A stretch of 64,000 nucleotides of DNA from Galerina marginata. Lineage: Eukaryota; Basidiomycota; Agaricomycetes; Agaricales; Galerinaceae. Below, piece by piece: positions 19,664 to 30,630 of the stretch. The DNA is taken from the NCBI GenBank assembly GCA_023014335.1, contig JAECYW010000005.1, positions 992,001-1,056,000 of the forward strand, given 5' to 3'. Position 1 is the stretch's first letter; every line of letters starts with the position of its first letter. Made by a program: the position numbers and the translations under genes. Below the pieces are notes generated by a model. That model worked only from the letters and a program-made list of their open reading frames with translations. It was not told where the DNA came from and did no database searches.

Positions 19664-19732
19664 GTTGAAATTCACCCTAACATTCAACCTAGCTTGCGTT
19701 GATAACAAGCGGAAGTTAGGTTGAATTTCAAC
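19664..19732. repeat. Inverted repeat / hairpin
   Basis: The 18-base arms GTTGAAATTCACCCTAAC and GTTAGGTTGAATTTCAAC pair at 17 of 18 positions around a 33-base loop. More ATAGGTTG/CAACCTAT-like pieces lie just downstream (to about 19,870), which suggests the end of a small decayed element. Confidence 0.6.
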
Positions 19733-19869
19733 TGAAAGTTGTTGAATTTTAACTAGACATAGGTTGGTCGTCATAGGATGGTTTTCAATCTAATATGGAC
19801 AAAAACAACCTATCCCAAAATGAGGTTGGTTCAGCTGATTTTCATCAGCCATAGGTTGAATTTCTGTCA

Positions 19870-21079
19870 CGTCATTTCAACCACCGTTAACAACACGTGC
19901 ACCTTCGACTTTACCATCTGCACTACGCTTCCTGAACATTCAACACAGGACGCCTTCAACTTCTTCTACGCGCTGTGCGATTTGGAAACATCTCGCCCTC
20001 GACTTCAAACTACGATCTCCTGAACTATTCGCTGTGTGATTCGCTGTGTGATTCGGATTTCCCGGACACATTCCGTGTTCAATTCCCTGGACTGAGCTCC
20101 CACTACGACGAAAAACGTCGTCAAGGATCTGTGTAGCCTGGATTGTTTGAACAGACCCAATACCACGTCTGAGTGATCGAAAAACTGGTCACTTTTGCAA
20201 TGCTTGAAAGTCTTCGACAAGACTTAGGCTTTTGGTACGTGAATCTCGTCCGATTAGAATTAACGGTACACTGACCGGAGATTTGAACAGAGGAGACGAC
20301 AAACAGAACGGTCGCGTTCACTTCATCAAGAGGGAAATGTGGTATTCGCCTAACATCACGGACGACATCGGCGTAGTGCCTCAAGATATCTTGGCCCGTG
20401 GTGCTGGAACCTCGGGTTTGGCTGGCTCACATTTATTCCCCAGCTGACCGACTTCACGGTTCCTAACTTGTTCAAACTTCGAGATAATGACACATGTTCT
20501 GCAAGCCTTGCCCCGTCCAGTACTGACCCACCCTCTTTTGAGGATTCTGGGCGTCTGGGTAGCGGTCAATTAGTGACTCTCCAACAGAAGTTGGCTCCGA
20601 GCCTGTTGATTTCGAGTGCTACAGATTATGCATGTATTGATGTCTCCCCATCCCAATCCTAAGTTGTCTTTTCCTGGGATGTGACCCAGACGGGGCCCTC
20701 CTCAGTAGTCGTCTTTATGTGTCATGCCAAATTTCGTCGGTAAAATGTTATTGTGTCAGAATCGTGCCAAGAACCGATTCGCCGCATGATCTATGGATCT
20801 CCAAGGGATCGCAAAACCACTTTTGATTGGTGGCAACAGCCTATGAATACCTGACCTCCCTCTATCATCCAGATTTTGGTACTCTCTGAACCAGGTTCTC
20901 TGATCATTGCCGCCCGACCTTTCTTATGCAGGGATTTCTAAATTGTCGAATGGGTATTTACTCGCATTTTGTTGCATTGGGATAGCCCTACGCAACACCT
21001 TGGTTACTCAGCTGTACCAGTTGTCTTGGCTTTCTCAATTTTCTGGCACCATTGCCCAGGATGTTGTTAGATGTTGGGA
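19870..21079. other. Unassigned stretch
   Basis: No gene could be supported. Short open segments occur, but none is recognisable. Confidence 0.3.
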
Positions 21080-22545
21080 AACCCCGTTCTGAACCGTCTC
21101 AAGTCAAAATGCGGTGTCAAACGGACACCTCATGAAAAGTCCCATAACACCGTCCTCGATCGCTGGTAGGAGGCCATGAGCAACATGAGCCAGTACGACC
21201 GCCTGTGGTGTATTGTGCTCTACCCCTTATGCTGGGGTGAAGCCGCACAAGTGTGGTTTTGCCCAGAGGCACTCTGCTTCATCTTGTGCCGACAACTACT
21301 ATTGGTCGCCCGAATGCCAGAGCCGTGTGGAGGTTGAGCCTGTTCCAGAGGGCTTGTATCTTCAGGTCACAAAACCTCTCTCCCGATTTATTCATGATCA
21401 AGGCTACGAGGTTATCGACGGCAAGTTTGTGAGAAGAGAACCAGTTTTCTGGTATCCTGAAAGCATGGCGAGGATTGTGGTCAACGATAAGGTATGCATT
21501 CCGTTTTTCGGTTTGTGCTGCTTATCCCAAGCATTATTTTAGAGATCTTCCTCCGTCTCAGAGGTTCATATCGATTGGAACCGCACTTCTTCAAAACTAC
21601 CCCTCCGAAAAATGTTCCTTGGGTTATCTTCTTGTCCACTTCAATCGTGTTGGGTCATTGACATCGCCATGTATTATTCCTATAGCGCTTTTGATCTCCT
21701 AATGTTTACAAAGTCTGTGGCGGGCGATGTCCTGGCCCGCCATCGCTCTTGGAGGAGCCTTCGTCACCATCCTTACCACTCTTGCCAAATTCTCGTACAT
21801 CCCTACTGCTTGGAATAACACGTCATAGCCAACACGCCGGCTCATTTTTTTGCTCATCACCCTCGGTCTCACCTGCAGCACAACGTTCTACATTGCCATC
21901 ATGGACCATACACCTAGGTCGGTTGCGCTCATTTTGGGCATCATTCAGTTCTACAACTTGGTCATCGCCATGGTCCTATTCTCCTTTATACCATCGAGAA
22001 GGATGTTTGGCGACTGAAAGCCTGCCCGATAGGCCCTATCCTGCTCTGGAACACACATGCAAGCTTCTTCCTTACTACCTCGTTTGGGAAGCCAATCCAG
22101 GTCATGATCGGATGAAGATGCAGGGGTACTCGGATTACTTCTTCAAAAACGCAATGTGCATGAACCAGGCAACGTTTGGGTCGCATGAGAATTGGAACCA
22201 CTGGACTTCCAGAAGTCGTCGATCGCCATCGTTGGTACGAAGGACTATATCCGTTTGGAGAATATTAGTATTCTGGGCGCTGCCAGGAGGGAGCAGACCT
22301 TCGGCACGCTCTTTACATGGTCCATGACGTGCATCGGTGGGAAACTGCACTACGGACACCCAGATTTTTTGAATGCGCTGTATGGACCATGCGCTGTGGT
22401 TGTCTAAGGCGCAGTTGGGGCTGCATCTCAATGATATCTACGCGGGCATGGATGCCTTTAGGCATGGCGGCCAGATCAAGCACACGGAGTACTGCCAGTG
22501 TAGGATGGGCAGAGATTCAGGCTTTTAAATTTCCAGACGGTCTGC
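21080..22545 (+). pseudogene. FKS1: 1,3-beta-glucan synthase (FKS1-like) pseudogene with internal deletion
   Basis: Pieces appear in the order of the family but in changing frames. NMSQYDRLWCIVLYPLCWG and EAAQVWF come first (21,185-21,265). SPECQSRVE, VPEGLYLQVTKPLSRFI and GYEVIDGKFVRREPVFWYP follow (21,310-21,455). Membrane-segment remnants lie at 21,550-22,010. The central catalytic region follows as [32 protein letters not shown] and [16 protein letters not shown] with IKHTEY (22,230-22,490). In intact enzymes several hundred residues separate the membrane part from this last region; here they are nearly adjacent, so a large internal piece is missing. The enzyme makes the main cell-wall glucan at the plasma membrane. 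This copy is non-functional, and a working FKS1 must exist elsewhere. Confidence 0.8.
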
Positions 22546-23012
22546 AAGTACACATCGTCTGGCCACGCTGGTGGAGACCAATAATCCGAGTTGTAGACTG
22601 GTCATGTACTCGATCTGGTGGTGTGCATCCGTGACATTGCATGTCTGTTTTTTTGGTTATATCTTATTCATCTTCTGTGAAAGGATCTCCCTTGTCATGG
22701 AATAATGTTCGAAGCGTTCCTCTTCTAGACCATCTGAATAAGCAAGGGCCGACGGCGAAATACTCATCCCTGACGGGACAGATCCCGCCTTCAGGAACAT
22801 TGCATGGCATTGGGACGACTGTTTCATTCACACACTAATGTGACTCACCACCTAGTAAATTACCTGGTGGGAACTACACGCGCTTATCAAAATTCAAATT
22901 CAGCGAACTATCAACTTGGCGACTTCTCTTCGTGTTTTCCCCCTTGCTGTCCATTACCATCCCCGTAGCTCATCGTCCAACAAGTCTACAAGCCTCCATA
23001 GAAACCCTTATT
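22546..23012. other. Gap before the nuclease-kinase gene
   Basis: A hydrophobic open scrap near 22,600-22,680 could be a further FKS1 piece. The rest holds nothing recognisable and probably contains the promoter of the gene starting at 23,013. Confidence 0.3.
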
Positions 23013-25162
23013 ATGCAAACCAGGTCAGCCACCAAATCTGCTGCACGAACCGGATCGGTATGTCATTGCATCTGTGAAGTATTGAAAGATTATTGAGTTG
23101 CATAAAGATTGCTTTCAGTATCAAAACCCCTGTGGAGGAGCAATCGTCTGGAAAATGCCAGGGACTATCAACGTCCGACTTCCAAACCAATCTTCAAACC
23201 TTCAACCAATCCCTTGACGAAGCCTTAAATAATTTTGTCCAACACGAGAGCATTCCTGGACCAGAAGAGCGCAAATGGTACATATCTCTCCAGAAATTAA
23301 GGAAAATACTCGATCAAGGAGGAGTTGGCCCAGCTGTATTCCGAGACTTCCAATTCGACTTCCCCCAAGCTCAAGACTATGAAGACATCAACTACGATCC
23401 CCTCCTTCTCCTCCAAACGTTTAAATTGCTGAACAATCTTTGTGCAAAACTGGCTGGTATTAATAAGCCGTCACCTAAATTGTACGCGCCTTCTATACAT
23501 TGCCAAGGGACAAAATGGCATCAAAGCCAGCTACACGAGGATACTCGGTTCAGAAATAATCGCCCACCTGAGCTAATCCCTCCTCCTCCACTTGAACTCA
23601 TGCACTCTCTTTTCTATACGTTTACCGCTGAAGTGCACAACAACAGTCCCAGGACGACACTTCGTGAACAGTTGGACAGAATAAAAGCAAGCCAAGCAGC
23701 AAAAGCGTTGGCTGAATCTCTGCCTCAGCTATTTCAAGTACATAATCAGCGTGTAGAAGCGGCCTTGGAGGGTATTCTGTTCGCCCTTCCTAACAACGAT
23801 ACACACCAATGGAAACTGAACGAAATTGTGGACCCGGAAAGTCAATGTAAGGCAGATATGGTATATTACTTGATTTTCCCAGACAAAACGAGGATACCCC
23901 TCATAATCGTTGAGGTCAAACTGGAGTCTGGGGACGGCGGTGATCCCAATATCCAATGCACGTCATATTATTCCCGATTTGCCTCCTTCTCGTGTTCAAG
24001 CAGAACCCTTTTGACTGGCTTCCCGGTGTTCTGCATCTCTATCAGAGGTTCGCAATAACATTGGATGATATCTTATTTTCAAGCTGATCTTTTTTTTCAG
24101 GGGTAGAGATGATTGTCCGGGGTGGCCTCTGTAATGCCGGACCTTCCAATCCCATTATCCAGTACCTCACGGGCACCACACTGGAACATTTACCCTACAA
24201 CGAACACGTATCAAGTACCAAGGCAATTCTTTATGCACTTATGGTTAGCTTAGCGGAACTAGAGTAAGCCCTGTTATCCTGATGCTCCATATCCCTACTT
24301 ACAAATATTTAGGAGGTCCATCCACCAGCCACTGCCAGGGACGAAGCACCCAGATTACCCCCGTGCTATCCCGTTCACCAATGTATGTCGAGCACTCCGA
24401 CCTCCATGCCTTTATCTTGGGACATTCCGGCCTACTACATGGGGATTTGAGAAAGGCCTCGATGAAGGCTTCAGGACTTTACTGCCACAGACAGACAATT
24501 ATATTGTGAAAATTGTCCACTCTTCAACCATGAATGGGAAACGGTATGGGAAAGATGTCCATCGTTTCCTGGCTAACGAAGGGTTAGCACCCAAGCTGTT
24601 CCTGTGCCATACTCCCCCGCACGACCGCCAGGACTTCCTTTTCATGGAGTATCTTGCCCGCCCAGAAAACGGCCAGGAAGGGTGGTTGACTCTTCATGAC
24701 TTTGGAAAGTATCATGCCCAGGAAGCACTGACCGCAAAACCATCCATCCAAGATGCGATAAACAGTGTGCTTGATACACTCAAGAATGGAACTTCCCTCA
24801 AGACAAGTCAGTATAGTTGTGGCAAAGGAACCCCCCCCTCATTGGTGCATGGTGACTTGCGGCCAGTTAACATCCTGGTCAAAGTCCAGAATGGTTCACT
24901 CGTGAAAGATGGTGGCAAGGCAATTATCAATGTCATTGATTTCACACTGTCTGGGGTGTCAGGGAAAATCCATTATCCTGAAGAACACCCGGCCTCCATG
25001 TTTTGTTTTGGGAAACACTCAATAACATCAGAATCTGACCACAGCCTCGTAGACCAATGGATTGGGGACTGGCCAAAGGTTGTCCATCCACCAACAGCTG
25101 AGGATATTCTCCTTGCGAATGAAGACCCGCAGGTGCTCCGGCGAGACTCAGACGACTTCTAG
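23013..25162 (+). CDS. PD-(D/E)XK nuclease-like plus protein-kinase-like protein, 665 aa
   Basis: Four exons can be joined in frame with GT-AG introns of 50, 53 and 49 bp: 23,013-23,057; 23,108-24,047; 24,101-24,263; 24,313-25,162. The ATG at 23,013 opens a basic N-terminus (MQTRSATKSAARTG). The middle has an acidic Asp followed 20 residues later by VEVK (about D264, E284, K286), the core of PD-(D/E)XK nucleases. The C-terminal part is kinase-like: Lys in YIVKIVHS (about 449), HGDLRPVNIL (about 562) and IDFTLSG in place of DFG (about 592), then GKIHYP. Agaricomycete families with HGDLR...N...DF...YP kinases joined to nuclease domains resemble Crinkler-type effector architectures. No decay is seen. 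The role in this organism is unknown. Confidence 0.78.
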
Positions 25163-26315
25163 TTCAGTCAATGGCATCTATCAAAGGCTTTCTTTAATCA
25201 GCATCCTCGCATCATAAGGTATGCTGTGATCGAGTCATGAGGATGCTGACTTGTAGATGCAGTTGGTTGGCGGTGGCAGTTACTGGCCCAATTTATGAAT
25301 CTGTTTACAGTAGTCAAATTTTTCTTCAATTATGATATAATGGACTTACTTTATTGGGAGGTGTTTTCTGAGTTGAAGCATGAGTCGCTGTGTGGTCTGG
25401 GTTTGGACTAGCACTACATTTGAGGTAGGTCTCACTCCATCATTCACACATGACATGATCAACCTCGGCGCGGTTATCATCACACCCATCCTCGTTATCG
25501 TCGAACCAGCCAAGTTGTCTGGGCACATAACTGACATTTAAACATATTACTGCACCTTCACAAGGGACGAGACACCCAACCCGTACCCATGGGGGAGGAG
25601 GAGTTTACATACTGACGTGGTCCCTACGAAAACAGCCAGTCTACCGAAAACTACCATCTACACTTAGGCAACGCGGTAAACTTTATGTGTTCAAAATGGT
25701 CAAGCTGAGCATCAACAAGTTTTCCGACTTCACCTTCAGCAATCCAAAACTGAGTAAGACTCCAGAAAAATAGAATTTGTGCAAAATACCATTTGAAAAC
25801 AGTTCTAAGAAGCAAGCCCATGTCTGGGGTGGAGAATTGTCGCCTGCCCTCGAACTGAGCTTACTGACGCCTTCTCGTGAGCAGCCTTTCCCTCGTCCGT
25901 GACTCCGGCTTCTTGATCTCCAACGAGTTCCTGGTCAACCATGTCAACCAACGGCACGTTGTCCTCATCGTCGACTTCGAACGTCGTCTTCGAGGTCTTC
26001 GTTGTATACCAGGATTGGAGCGTAGTGAAGAAGCTCCTATGGCTACTTCTTGTGCAGCTAGGTGACGCTGGGCTCCTTTTCGTTTACCTTAAAACGGTTC
26101 AATCTTCCGGGCTTTTACGGGAAATCCAGCTCGACAAAAACGAGATGAAAGGCCAGGAACTGATCTGCATGATTTCTCTGCATCTGAGAAATAAAAATTG
26201 CTCACTTTTGCAACAAGATTGCCTGTCTGAGGAAAGCAATGTGAACGAGACAAAGCACCGTGGAAGGTAGGACTATATTTGGCGGATGCAGCGATGTAAC
26301 AATTACTGGCGTTGT
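25163..26315. other. Intergenic stretch without a supported gene
   Basis: A stem with 10-11-base arms (25,199-25,208 and 25,239-25,248, CAGCATCCTC/GAGGATGCTG) lies just after the nuclease-kinase stop and may belong to its 3' end. Exon-like scraps near 25,695-26,090 (MVKLSINKFSDFTFSNPKL) could not be assembled. Confidence 0.35.
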
Positions 26316-28107
26316 CTATGCAAATCGTGTGGCTGAAAACGAAGATTGTTTGATGAAGTTCGCTTCGATTTTTGACATATTATTATTTTGATCATCGTGA
26401 GCCCAGAAACCGGATAAATCCTGTTTCAGATCGAGAATGACTTTGGGGATGGTTGGCTCAGCCTGACTGGTCGGCGTCGGTGTTTCTCGAAGTCCATGTA
26501 ATGCTTTAGGGTTAAGAAAAGGAATGATTCCCCAATCTTCTATCGTGAATCGTTGAAGAGCAAGAAGAAGTTCCAGGAATCGGGGGAAACTCCAAAAGAT
26601 GCTAAGGCCATCAGACTGTAGGATGCCTTGACGATCATAATACCAAATCCACATGTAATCATCTTTTTCAATAAGATAAGATAAGATTCAAAAGCTGCTG
26701 AAAGAGCAGACGCGACATACCTATGAACAGTAAGTTGATAGCGTGATGCACACCCGCACTGTACGACAACATCTCCAAAGCATATGACGCGCATTGCATC
26801 TGGCCTTTAATGGCGTCCTGTGTATTCTGTGCGATGGTGTTCTCCTGCATCCTCGAATTCCTGTCTGCTGCCAAATCTTGTCTGGAGTTAAGCTCTGAAC
26901 GGGAAAACGACTCAGGACCCAACTGCCGTTGTTTCTTTCTGGGCGACGAATGGTCCTCCATGTATTCACTCTCGCGAGCTCGCTTCGAACCGGGGCCGTC
27001 AACAGTCATTGGTGTAAGCAGATCCTCTTCCAAAACTTCATGATCTAAACTCCCAAGGTTTGCATGAGATAATGTATTCCGAGCACTCCCGCTCTCGAAA
27101 GGTTTGTTCAAGTAAATGTTCTTGCCCCCTTCAGGAATACGCCCCGCTCCCACCCTAGATACTTTGAACGCGTCACAAGAGAGGATCACCTCCCACTCGA
27201 AGTTCTTCTTGGGCATCTCCGAGAATATCTTTTTGGCCACTTCGTCCTCTTCCTCTAGACCATCGGCGTGTAGCGCAGCTGCGAGGGACGTGACGATGAC
27301 ATCTGGTCTTCTGTCTACGACGTTCTCCATATTTGCAAAGTGGGCCAGATAGATTTGGGACCGTTGCGGCGGAACCGAATGTTCAGGGAATCTGGCTTTC
27401 GAACCCCAAGGTTTGCGCCAATAGGTGCCAGGCGTTCGAAGACGTCGTTGCATAGAAGAACGTATGGCCCATAACGGCTCGGTTCCTTCGCCATGAATGC
27501 ATGAGCACTGCGTAAGGCAGTCAAATTTAGTGTAAGGAATCACGTAAAAATTTAAATATAAAACGCACAAAGCTTCCACTTTTTCCTTGACTTTCGAATC
27601 ATTTGCAATAGGTAGGACGGCGCCGAGAGCGTCGCAAAGGAGGTTGTCCAAGATGAGATCTGTCTTATTAACCAACTCCTTTTCCTTTTCAGAGCCAAAC
27701 CAATTATCGTCGGGATCTTCGTCACTCGCACCTCCCTGGCCTCTCATCTCCGTATTCTCCCTCACATCTGCACCAGCCGTTTTGAAATCACAGCCACCAT
27801 TTCCCGCCAAATTTCGGTAGTAACGCTGGGACTGCAACTTCTCGATTTCAGTCTGTAATTCGTCCAGCCGCTTCTTCCGTTCACTATCTTCCTGGAGCAC
27901 GACAGAAAGGAAGTGCTTCAAGAACGCGTCGAAGCTGCATTTCGCTGAATTGTTTATGTCTGCCTCGAGCTCCCCTTTGATCCTTCAACCAAGTCAGTCA
28001 AGAATGAAATGGGAGATATGACATACATACTGGTCATTGTTATTGCCTGTCTGACTCAGAGAACTGCTGTCATTCTGGCTAGAAGATGAGAGGATTTCGT
28101 CCGTCAT
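26316..28107 (-). pseudogene. FunK1 fungal-type protein kinase paralogue A, frameshifted and truncated
   Basis: This matches the intact paralogue at 34,728-37,700 exon by exon: exon 1 at 28,107-28,031, exon 2 at 27,982-27,569 (coiled-coil RKKRLDELQTEIEKLQSQ), exon 3 from 27,507. A one-base deletion near 27,350 breaks exon 3, where the other copies keep the frame. Similarity stops near 26,340, before the HGD and DFD motifs, so the catalytic lobe is gone. The remaining N-terminal part has the conserved PSRYGPYVLLCND and SLAAALHADGL segments. FunK1 kinases are a large fungus-specific family whose roles are mostly unknown. This copy cannot be an active kinase. Confidence 0.82.
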
Positions 28108-28568
28108 GGTGCTAGAATACAAGTTTCAAGTTGGGCTGAAAGTCCGACAGCAGTCCAGTCAGTTCTGACTTCAAGTTGTGAGGAGGATGGCTAGAATTTG
28201 GCTGGAATCAGGAATCAGGAGGATGTCACCGATTGAGACTTTCGCGTCTCGGTGCCTTGTCACGTGCCCGCGTGTCCGTGAATATTTCGAGGCCCGCGGC
28301 CCTGGATGATCGACTCCTTTGGCAATCTCTTTAGCTGAGTTCTCCAATCTGCAGGCCTTTCTTGCCAATTTCTAGGGCTTGAACTTCAGTACTTCAATAT
28401 CAATAGCCGTCATCTCTTGGCTTTACGACTCACATCCTGATTTGCCGCTCCCTGTATTTGATAAGGTCCCTCGTGAATTTTGTCAGGCATTGATTTTGCA
28501 TCGATTGCTGCAGAGTAACTGGTATGTAACTGCCTCAGGCTTCACCCGTTTGCATTAAATTTTTCAAA

Positions 28569-30202
28569 ATGCACCAGATTCCATACTCAATACTCCAGGC
28601 TCTAGATATGGCTACGGGTAAAAATCAACAGCTACCCCTCAGTTCCGCGATCGGACTGTTAAATTCGACCATGAGAGATCCCAAGAAAGCGAGCGCATGC
28701 GCTATGAGAATCAGCCTCGCCGCAGACCGTATCGACCAGGAGCTGGAAGAATGCAACTCCATAGCTACAAAGATCAAATTTGCTAGATCCCATCCCGAGT
28801 TCCTCAGAGCAGGTGTCAAATTCCTCACATTTCCGGAGCCACCTCCAGAACACGTGGCGATGATGAATCGTCTAGGGCGATGTCGTTGCGATATGCGCCA
28901 GCCCAGAATGAAAGAACTTCATAGAGCCTCTCGAACACGACGAGACGGACGAACCAAGCTTCGCGGTATTGATCTCATATTCGATGCGGTAGCCACCGTC
29001 AGCAACCGTCTCGTTCTTGCTCTTGCCGACTTAACACAGCACAAATTTCGCAATGTAAGTGCGACTGGAGAACAACCTTGGCCACAAGGCCCAGACGATT
29101 TACTTCCATATGGACCCAAGGACTCAATCCATGGGCTGGAGCTTTGGGTCGCAGGATCTCCCCATGGATACATCATATTCAAGCTCGCGGGGAGTTTGGC
29201 CGTATTTTATGTCCCATTCGCAAAAGAGGTTTTCCAGTCACCAACATTTATCTTTCCTTTTGCCCGACCCATTGAACATCTTTCAGCGGCTATCATATTC
29301 TACGATGAGGTGGACTCTTCACCACTCGCACGCACTCACTATTTTACGTATCCAGTCAAAACTATTGTCGAATTTTTCGACAGCCTAGGACAATGCGACA
29401 GACGTCTGTTCAATATGATGGTCAGTGCACGAGGCAGCTGGATCTCGTCCGTCCTTGCACGCCTAACCACAATACTGTCTACACTGCCTATGGAATGGAG
29501 CAAAATTCGAACGACCGTGCACGTTATGGCCGTTTTTGCAAATGTGAGGATTGATCCAGCCACGGGAGTTGGACTCATTGAAGTCAAACGTGAGCAACTG
29601 ACTGAGCTTCCGTACTTTGACTCGCTCGAGATAGCTTTCAATGAGATAATTGAATCTCGAAAGATGGGCTGCTGGAACACCGCATGTCCTTCAGTGGGCG
29701 AAATCATCCACTTGCGGCTCTGTAGTAAGTGCAACGATTCTGTGGAGAAAAGGTAGGCATTCATTTATTATTTAATTTGCAATTTTCTACTAATGAAATT
29801 AATCTGTAGTGCCAAAAGGAGGCCTGGAAGTCTCCTGCACTTCCACACAAGCCCCTCTGTGCCAAAATCCATGCTTTAAAAGTGCTCTTAGGCACTGAGG
29901 ATTGGGTACAGATGTGGACTCCCGACTACACATATGCGCAATTTCAAGCCATGTGCAGCGCGAAAGAAATTGACCTTAAGACCCTGAAGGCAATTGGAAA
30001 GGCGATATCTGCCCTCAGGCGACACAAGATCGTGTATCAGGAGGACTTGAGGAGAGCTGGGGCATCGCAGGCGGAGCGCCTGTTGAGAGTAGAGCAGGAG
30101 AAAGTTTCAGCTCAGATTTTAGATGGCCTTATCGATGATGTCGGACTCGATTCACTGACGATAATTGGTCGGGAGGATTATCTCAGAGATGCCATCCACT
30201 GA
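28569..30202 (+). CDS. MYND-type zinc-finger protein (agaricomycete family), possibly damaged
   Basis: A 395-codon first exon (28,569-29,756) starts MHQIPYSILQALDM and ends in a Cys-rich segment with GCWNTACPS and LRLCSKCND. After an intron ending at about 29,808 the frame continues CQKEAWKSPALPHKPLCAKI and runs to the stop at 30,202. The C-x4-C, C-x2-C, CQKEAW and HKPLC pattern is a MYND finger, which binds protein partners in other families. With the best donor (GTAGGC, near 29,755) the second exon shifts frame and stops early. A weaker donor (GTGGAG, near 29,742) keeps the frame but leaves out the usual YC pair. The gene therefore may be recently damaged or unusually spliced. It sits between two FunK1 copies and converges on the second. 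Confidence 0.62.
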
Positions 30203-30630
30203 TCCTACGAATTTAACCATTCAATCCACGTAATACTTAGGTTTGTAAATCAATTCGTTTGATTTATTCTTGCCCTCACAGAAATCGACACTCAATACTC
30301 TCAACTACTCGAAATTTCAGTCTCCATGCACTCAAAAAGAAACGGACCTCATTCAATTGACAAGGAATCAACAAGTGTTATTACAGCTAAATGCAATACT
30401 CTAGGTGCATTCCCAAAAATAAGTTCTAAGCACGATATGGCAGATCCAGTCGTTATTTACAGGGGCTGACACAGAAGTCACAATTAAATCCAGCACAACA
30501 AACGACTGCCAGTGGAGATATAAGGGATGTTCTCGATGAAAGTAGGGCGACAGCTGAGCGTCCCATACAAAGTTTCGCATTGATATGGTATATTGGGAAT
30601 AAATCGGCCCAAGCGTTAAGCGTCGCATAA
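30203..30630. other. Intergenic stretch between convergent genes
   Basis: Lies between the 3' ends of the MYND gene and FunK1 copy B. No gene is seen. Confidence 0.5.

Noticed and set aside
26668..27921. A 417-aa open frame on the minus strand as an intact protein
   Set aside because: It reads through an intron and a frameshift of FunK1 copy A. The paralogue at 34,728-37,700 shows the true exon structure.
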